NCBI GenBank assembly: GCA_903912435.1
Contig: CAIWHI010001014.1
Coordinates: forward strand, 1 to 11,284
DNA: 11,284 nt
Reading direction: 5' to 3'
Origin: an uncultured Bacteroidota bacterium
GTDB taxonomy: Bacteria; Bacteroidota; Bacteroidia; Chitinophagales; Chitinophagaceae
A model generated the notes under the pieces. It searched no databases. It saw only the letters and a program-made list of their open reading frames with translations, and was not told where the DNA came from. The translations under genes and the position numbers were made by a program. Positions 7,152 to 11,284 of the stretch are shown here, piece by piece. Position 1 is the first letter of the stretch. Each line of letters starts with the position of its first letter.

Positions 7152-7364
7152 ATGATTGCCATCCACCCACAATACATTACCGACACTGAAGGAAATAAGC
7201 TTTCGGTAGTGTTGCCGATGAGTGAGTTTGAACAAATAATGTAACTATTGGAGGACTTTGAGGATGAACGCTTATATTATTTAGCAAAACAGGATAATGA
7301 CCCAGGATTACCAATTGATGAGGCATTGCAAATAATTGAAGAAAATAGAAAAGCAATCCCCTAA
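7152..7364 (+). pseudogene. Degenerate orphan antitoxin gene, in-frame stop at codon 31
   Basis: From the ATG at 7152-7154 the frame reads MIAIHPQYITDTEGNKLSVV and on to a TAA at 7242-7244 (codon 31). After the stop it continues in the same frame without shift for 39 more codons, through LLEDFEDERLYYLAK and IDEALQIIEENRK, to a TAA at 7362-7364. Joined, this gives a 70-residue protein that looks like a common small Bacteroidota antitoxin: a short N-terminal strand region with the sequence KLSVVLPMSEFEQIM, then an acidic helical toxin-binding tail. The stop is one base from GAA, which would give an expected Glu. There is no in-frame ATG after it, so re-initiation is unlikely. Only 57 bases separate it from the next gene, which leaves no room for a toxin. 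The family assignment is from pattern recognition; the broken frame is seen directly. A sequencing error is the main alternative. Confidence 0.65.
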
Positions 7365-7406
7365 AAACAACAATGCCTGACCAAAAAGACCAGGCATTGC
7401 AAATAA
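7321..7406. repeat. 15-base direct repeat shared by the broken antitoxin gene and the terminator
   Basis: AGGCATTGCAAATAA occurs exactly at 7321-7335, inside the degenerate antitoxin, and again at 7392-7406, where its first eight bases form one arm of the terminator hairpin. The copies are 71 bases apart. The complementary segment CAATGCCT (7371-7378) lies between them and can pair with either copy. Confidence 0.8.
7363..7399 (-). terminator. Intrinsic terminator of the secreted beta-barrel-like gene
   Basis: CAATGCCTG (7371-7379) and CAGGCATTG (7391-7399) form a perfect 9-bp stem with an 11-base loop. On the minus strand the stem is followed by TTGTTTTTA. It starts 23 bases after the stop codon at 7422, in the right place for that gene. 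On the plus strand there is no U-rich tail, so it should act mainly on minus-strand transcripts. Its T-tract overlaps the end of the degenerate antitoxin. Confidence 0.75.
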
Positions 7407-7421
7407 ATAATATCGTTAAAA

Positions 7422-8174
7422 CTACATTACGTTCTTAGACCAAATCTTTGTTGATAAATCAGCAAGACCAATTGAAACACGTACATAAGGAGACAAAATC
7501 AATGGGCGTGAGAAATCACCCAACAGGTTGCGCTCCAGCATATTGCGCCATTTACCTAGTGCCATATAGTATTGGCAACCGGCATCAAAGCCCAAAACAG
7601 CTCCATACCTTTTAAATCCTTTACGGTGCATATTAAATGCAAAATATTTGAAAGAATAACCCAATTCAAAGGCAAGACCACCGGTTGAATATGGTGTTGT
7701 CATACCGGGTTTGGTTGGGGCCGATCCAATATATACATCCTTAGCTGAGGTATTTTCATATACAAATTTGGTTCCGAAACCACCTATACCTATGTATGGA
7801 TAAGACAGTATCTTTTTTCTTTTCTTTGCGGCATAGCCAAAGTCAATGATGCCACCTCCGGTTTTTTCTTTTACATCACCCTTTGCTCCAGTACTGCTCA
7901 ATCCATACCCGTAACCATTAATGCCTATCACCAATCCACTATGGGCCATAATAGTAATGCCACCTCCATAGGTTATACCTATACCATTAAGCTGCAGGCC
8001 GCTACCAACATATTTAGATTGTGTTAACTGTTCTTGCAATCGGGGACTAAAGTTATAGGATGCTCCTCCTAAAAAACTAAAAATTGCTCCATGGTCCACA
8101 ACCTGTCCCTTACTTATAAATGGACTGCAAATTAATAAACATGCAAAACTTACTAACCTTATCGCTCTTTTCAT
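7422..8174 (-). CDS. Secreted hypothetical protein, probable outer-membrane beta-barrel
   Basis: I do not recognise a named family for this 250-residue protein. The N-terminus has a clear signal peptide: MKR, then a hydrophobic stretch to about residue 20, and a probable signal peptidase I site near SKGQ (about 21-24). The mature part is rich in Gly, Tyr and Phe in alternating patterns, for example GIGITYGGGITIM, VIGINGYGYGLSS, YIGIGGFGTKFVY and LAFELGYSFKYFAF. This is typical of beta-barrel strands separated by polar turns such as GDVKEKTGGG and AAKKRKK. Near the C-terminus, LILSPYVRVSIGLADLS could be a closing strand, although the last residue is not aromatic. There is no lipobox cysteine in the right context. 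The gene has its own TATATTTG promoter motif and a strong terminator, so it is probably transcribed alone. Surface or outer-membrane location is inferred, and no function is assigned. Confidence 0.75.
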   Translation of the reverse strand: MKRAIRLVSFACLLICSPFISKGQVVDHGAIFSFLGGASYNFSPRLQEQLTQSKYVGSGLQLNGIGITYGGGITIMAHSGLVIGINGYGYGLSSTGAKGDVKEKTGGGIIDFGYAAKKRKKILSYPYIGIGGFGTKFVYENTSAKDVYIGSAPTKPGMTTPYSTGGLAFELGYSFKYFAFNMHRKGFKRYGAVLGFDAGCQYYMALGKWRNMLERNLLGDFSRPLILSPYVRVSIGLADLSTKIWSKNVM

Positions 8175-8190
8175 AGCTAATGATTTTGAA

Positions 8191-8198
8191 CAAATATA
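8191..8198 (-). promoter_or_regulatory. Bacteroidota -7 promoter motif for the beta-barrel-like gene
   Basis: The minus strand reads TATATTTG, an exact TAnnTTTG match ending 16 bases before the ATG at 8174. The implied leader is very short, around 10 bases, which is acceptable for this phylum. No clear -33 box is seen at the usual spacing. Confidence 0.42.
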
Positions 8199-8218
8199 TT
8201 ACCTGTTAAAGACATTTC

Positions 8219-8239
8219 ATAATTTCAAAAAGAAATTAT
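8219..8239. other. AT-rich perfect hairpin between the YceI and beta-barrel-like genes
   Basis: ATAATTTC (8219-8226) and GAAATTAT (8232-8239) are perfect 8-base inverted arms around AAAAA. It lies about 50 bases after the YceI stop and about 20-40 bases upstream of the -7 motif of the next gene. It could be a weak terminator for YceI or an operator for the downstream gene. There is no U-tract directly after the stem, and AT-rich palindromes are common by chance. Confidence 0.35.
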
Positions 8240-8289
8240 CGTGAATTCTAGGAAATTAACAAATAGATAACAAATATTTATATTATATT

Positions 8290-8823
8290 CTATTTCTTTG
8301 CCTTTACTTCTATGCTAACCTCAAGATTATCAGACAATATCAGACTATAGCCACCTACATTAAAGTCCCTTCTATTCAGTTTAAAGGTTCCTTTAAAATC
8401 AGCCTCTGATCCCAACTGATTGAACTCAAATGGTATTTCTACCTTTTTGGTAACTCCTTTAATAGTTACATCAAACATGCCGGCATATTGCGTCCCTTTG
8501 GTATACAGTCTTTCTGATACTATAGATATAGTAGTAAAGGAGTCAGCAAAAAAATATGTCCTGGCCTGCAAATCCTTGTCTCTCTTATTGATACCGGTAT
8601 TAATGGCACCCACTTTGGCAAAACCCTGTAGTTTGGAGGATTTAAGATTATCAGGACTAAATAGCAAATTAGTAGTTACACCTGGAAACCTGCCGGTAAC
8701 CCCAATACCGGCATTTTTTATTTTGAAGGACACATCACAACTCGTTTGAGTCCAAACTGTTTGGGCTGTAACACATTGGGTTAATACTATTAATATCAGC
8801 ATTCCCAATAATATTTTTCTCAT
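8290..8823 (-). CDS. YceI-family periplasmic lipid-binding-like protein
   Basis: YceI proteins are small secreted beta-barrels of lipocalin-like shape that bind isoprenoid-type lipids in the known structures; their exact role is often unclear. The 177-residue product starts at the ATG at 8821-8823. It begins with a typical signal peptide, MRKILLGMLILIVLTQCVTAQ, cleaved near residues 20-21. An alternative ATG 51 bases further upstream would put 17 extra residues before the signal peptide and is unlikely. The mature part shows the family layout: the opening DVSFKIKNAGIGVTGRFPG strand region, FSPDNLKSSKLQG, the RTYFFADSF segment, the FDVTIKGVTKKVEIPFEF strands, and the closing FKGTFKLNRRDFNVGG. 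The Cys in LTQC is not in a good lipobox (Gln before Cys), so a soluble periplasmic protein is favoured over a lipoprotein. It lies upstream of the beta-barrel-like gene on the same strand, 115 bases apart, but that gene has its own promoter motif. Confidence 0.88.
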   Translation of the reverse strand: MRKILLGMLILIVLTQCVTAQTVWTQTSCDVSFKIKNAGIGVTGRFPGVTTNLLFSPDNLKSSKLQGFAKVGAINTGINKRDKDLQARTYFFADSFTTISIVSERLYTKGTQYAGMFDVTIKGVTKKVEIPFEFNQLGSEADFKGTFKLNRRDFNVGGYSLILSDNLEVSIEVKAKK

Positions 8824-9027
8824 AACTTCCAGTATTGGTATTAATTGTTTGCGAAGGTAGAGGTATTGATACAACCTACGAATTTAAAATAATGATGGCA
8901 CTACTGTATTAAGCTATTCAGAAATAATGGAGAAGGAATAAAGTTATCAAATACGATAAAATATACACGCCAAATCAATGGCTTTATATCGATTTTCATT
9001 CCTGCCCTACTAATTCCATTATTTATA

Positions 9028-9035
9028 TAGCTTTG
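9028..9035 (+). promoter_or_regulatory. Bacteroidota -7 promoter motif for the PIG-V-like gene
   Basis: TAGCTTTG is an exact TAnnTTTG match, ending 20 bases before the ATG at 9056. The downstream gene is on the same strand and the gene before it is divergent, so a promoter is needed here. The -33 region shows only T-rich sequence and no clear TTG box. Confidence 0.48.
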
Positions 9036-9055
9036 CATAAAGTATATCCATCCTT

Positions 9056-10333
9056 ATGCAATTGACCATAAACCCGACAAAAAAAGCATTTCTAAATACC
9101 TTCTTACTGGTACTAGTATATGCAGCAGTGGTTTATGGTATCCAGTATTTTTTAATGAAGGCACTTATTTTTAAGCGTGCCCCTATGGAAAATAACATGC
9201 AATGGGATGTGGGCTGGTATAAAGACATTGCTGAAAAAGGATATCATTATATAGACGGAGAAGCAAATAATCTTGCCCTATATTTTTTATTCCCACTTAT
9301 ATGGCGGATTTCGCACTTAGGTATTCTGGGCATGTCTTGCCTGAATGCTGTGTTTTTTGCTATTGGTTTTAGTATTTTATGTAATCTATATAATGTTAGT
9401 ACCCGAAATAAAATCCTTTGGCTAACTGTGCCTACGGTATACCAGGCATTTATACCGTATAGTGAAGCGATTTTTTTCATGCTGGCGAGCATTGTAATTT
9501 ATGGCATAGCGAAAAGAAACATTTGGATAATAGTCATTAATCTATTCCTGCTTTCACTTACCAGGGCTACCTACACTTTTATGGGACCTGCATTTCTGGC
9601 TATGTGCTTACTATCGACCAACCGTAAAGACTGGTATAAAAGTATAGGCTATGCTTTGCTTGTTTATTGGCTTCCAATGCTGCTGGGTACTGCACTATTC
9701 ATTTGGTATGAATATAAGATTACTGGCATTTGGTTTGTTTTTTTTGATATAGCTCAAAAAGCCTGGGGCCATGCTTTTAATATACCTATCCTCCCTTTTA
9801 GTACTTTAGCTTCCACTCCTACATTGTGGATCGGGGCATTAGCCATGTTTACCGGTTTGGTAGCTGCAATTTATTTAACAAACATATTTTTCAGGTGGTT
9901 GATCAAAAATGAAATACAGGATGGATTATTAGTGGCTTCTAGTACCTATTTTCTCATGGCCTTATTTGTAGTCATTTTTTACAACCCCACCTGGGCCACT
10001 AATACTACCAATGTATCCGGCATATTCAGGTATACCTTCATGAACCCTTTTTTCTACATTTTTTTAAACTACTTCACCAATAACATTACCTATAAATGGT
10101 TTCATTACCTGTATGTAATAATACTCGCTAATATTGTTTGGCTGGCATTTGGTTCCTATTCATCACTCGAACTAGCTCTTTATTACACTGCCGATACCGT
10201 GGCTATTATACTTTTCATGCTCAATGCCAATAAAAAACTAAGCTGGCCCGTTATCATTCTTGCAGCGTTTAACTTTATTTTGCAAATTCAATTATTCCAG
10301 TTATTTATCGAATCAAAATATTTCCCTGACTAA
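9056..10333 (+). CDS. PIG-V-like GT-C integral membrane glycosyltransferase
   Basis: This 425-residue polytopic membrane protein resembles the PIG-V mannosyltransferase family of the GT-C fold, whose members transfer sugars from polyprenyl-phosphate donors on the outer face of the membrane. Visible motifs, in order: WDVGWYKDIAEKGY (about 50-63), which holds the catalytic-type Asp (about D51) in the first large loop; the FLFPLI segment (about 77-82) in place of the family FFPLYP; IPYSEAIFFMLA (about 133-144), close to the family YSESLF motif; LTRATYTFMGPAF (about 168-180), close to LTRPxG; and FRYTFMNPFFYIFL (about 324-337), close to RYLLPxFP. About ten hydrophobic segments are visible. Bacterial members lack the GPI pathway, and their sugar and acceptor are usually unknown. 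It is followed after 59 bases by another GT-C-like gene on the same strand, which suggests an operon for an envelope glycan. A TAGCTTTG promoter motif lies just upstream. Confidence 0.78.
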   Translation: MQLTINPTKKAFLNTFLLVLVYAAVVYGIQYFLMKALIFKRAPMENNMQWDVGWYKDIAEKGYHYIDGEANNLALYFLFPLIWRISHLGILGMSCLNAVFFAIGFSILCNLYNVSTRNKILWLTVPTVYQAFIPYSEAIFFMLASIVIYGIAKRNIWIIVINLFLLSLTRATYTFMGPAFLAMCLLSTNRKDWYKSIGYALLVYWLPMLLGTALFIWYEYKITGIWFVFFDIAQKAWGHAFNIPILPFSTLASTPTLWIGALAMFTGLVAAIYLTNIFFRWLIKNEIQDGLLVASSTYFLMALFVVIFYNPTWATNTTNVSGIFRYTFMNPFFYIFLNYFTNNITYKWFHYLYVIILANIVWLAFGSYSSLELALYYTADTVAIILFMLNANKKLSWPVIILAAFNFILQIQLFQLFIESKYFPD

Positions 10334-10392
10334 CCAATATCTTAAATCCACACCGGAATCTGGAAACACTGATTTATTAATATATTTACTAT

Positions 10393-11284
10393 ATGACGCC
10401 TTGGCTCTCAGGAGAAAAAAGAACTAATATATTATGGTTGTGTTTAGCGATTGTGTTTGCTATTGCGTCTGCAATCTTTCTGCTTACCTATATGGTAACT
10501 GAGCCGGGGCATGTGTTCAATGAATTGGGAGGCGATACTGGAAAAAATTACTTTACTTTTATTTACCACACCCTATATGGTCATGGTGTGTGGTTCAACG
10601 GGATGAACTATCCCTATGGTGATAATATTATTTATGCCGATGGGCAACCTATAATATCAACTGCACTACAGTTGTTCCACATGCACGATGCCCACCAGGC
10701 CCTGGTTGCTATGAATCTTTTAATTAGTTTTAGTTATGTTTTAGCTATTATTTTCACCTATAAAACGCTTAGGGTATTAGGTACCCAGGCATTTTTGGCC
10801 ATTATATTTGCTTGCCTCATCAATCTTCTTTCACCCCAGGTGCTTAGGCTAAGGGGGCATTTTGGCATGGCCTATGTATTTCCTCTGCCAATGCTCTTTT
10901 ACTATAACCTACTCTTCCATAATACCCATAAAATAAAATGGGCTATTTATATATTAATAGTTGGAACCATATCTTCATTTATACACCTTTATTTGGGTAT
11001 CCTAATTCTATTGCTTCTGGCCTTTTATATTCTATGGAGCCTTCTTTTACCTAATATCAAAAAAAACAAAAAAACACCCTTTAGTCATTCTTTAAAACAA
11101 TCTGCACCTATTATCACAACTGTGCTACTTTTATTTGCCTTCATTAAATTGTTTGTGCTTATCACCGATCCTATCACCGACAGGCCCTCATTCCCTGTAA
11201 ATAGCTGGGATACAGTAACCCACTTTAATGAAATACTCTCCTCAACACTATCCCCATTCTGGCAATATGCGGTAGACCATTTTG
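10393..11284 (+). CDS. Polytopic membrane protein, GT-C glycosyltransferase-like (C-terminus beyond window)
   Basis: The frame stays open from the ATG at 10393-10395 to the right edge, about 297 codons. It encodes a short cytoplasmic N-terminus (MTPWLSGEKRTN), a first membrane helix (about 13-33), and then an external loop with ELGGDTGKNYFTFIYH (about 44-59) and MNYPYGDNIIYADGQP (about 70-85). Several further helices follow. An acidic first loop after helix 1 is the pattern of GT-C enzymes, in which an Asp in that loop is catalytic (here perhaps D48), but I cannot place the protein in a named family. It follows the PIG-V-like gene by 59 bases with no terminator between them, so co-transcription is likely. 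General GT-C character is inferred; membrane location is clear. A YfhO-like or other non-GT membrane protein remains possible. Confidence 0.65.
   Translation, partial: MTPWLSGEKRTNILWLCLAIVFAIASAIFLLTYMVTEPGHVFNELGGDTGKNYFTFIYHTLYGHGVWFNGMNYPYGDNIIYADGQPIISTALQLFHMHDAHQALVAMNLLISFSYVLAIIFTYKTLRVLGTQAFLAIIFACLINLLSPQVLRLRGHFGMAYVFPLPMLFYYNLLFHNTHKIKWAIYILIVGTISSFIHLYLGILILLLLAFYILWSLLLPNIKKNKKTPFSHSLKQSAPIITTVLLLFAFIKLFVLITDPITDRPSFPVNSWDTVTHFNEILSSTLSPFWQYAVDHF

Noticed and set aside
2864..7364. Defence island built around dnaE and the flanking toxin-antitoxin elements
   Set aside because: Apart from one intact toxin-antitoxin pair and one antitoxin remnant there is no nuclease, helicase, methylase or mobile element; dnaE is an ordinary housekeeping gene.
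8761..8823. Lipoprotein signal in the YceI protein (Cys in LTQC)
   Set aside because: The residue before Cys is Gln, which does not fit a lipobox, and a good signal peptidase I site follows.
8824..8874. Longer start for the YceI gene, adding 17 residues
   Set aside because: The downstream ATG at 8821-8823 begins a perfect signal peptide; the extra residues would bury it and look like untranslated leader.

Overview
The window looks like a chromosomal segment of a Bacteroidota bacterium, probably Chitinophagales or Sphingobacteriia. That placement is an inference. It rests on the moderate-to-low GC content, the several TAnnTTTG (-7 type) promoter motifs, the lack of clear Shine-Dalgarno sequences, and the protein styles: a bacterial GH3-like enzyme, a Bacteroidota-type DnaE, a small secreted YceI protein and a secreted beta-barrel-like protein. 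Both ends cut through genes.

Layout. Positions 1-913 (minus) hold the N-terminal part of an Nramp-superfamily metal transporter with altered metal-site motifs. Positions 1106-2647 (minus) encode a GH3-family acyl-acid-amido synthetase-like enzyme, followed by a good intrinsic terminator. A divergent intergenic region leads to a two-gene toxin-antitoxin operon (2864-3345, plus) with a convincing YoeB toxin. This operon converges, 31 bases apart, on dnaE (3377-6994, minus), the replicative polymerase alpha subunit.

Upstream of dnaE lie a perfect DnaA box (TTATCCACA) and, on the other strand, the remains of a second, unrelated antitoxin gene (7152-7364). It is broken by an in-frame TAA at codon 31 and has no toxin beside it, but it keeps a promoter-like motif and a palindromic operator. 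Next come a secreted, probably outer-membrane beta-barrel protein of unknown function (7422-8174, minus, with its own terminator) and a YceI-family periplasmic protein (8290-8823, minus). The right end carries two membrane proteins on the plus strand: a PIG-V-like GT-C glycosyltransferase (9056-10333) and a second polytopic, GT-C-like protein (10393 to the edge).

The genes do not form one pathway. dnaE is a housekeeping gene with a small toxin-antitoxin cassette or remnant on each side. The membrane pair at the right may belong to an envelope glycan pathway. I found no CRISPR array, tRNA, rRNA, insertion sequence or obvious defence island. The most unusual feature is the 7059-7406 interval: DnaA box, palindromic operator, degenerate orphan antitoxin, and a 15-base repeat shared between that gene and the neighbouring terminator hairpin. 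No stretch longer than 300 bases is without a gene.
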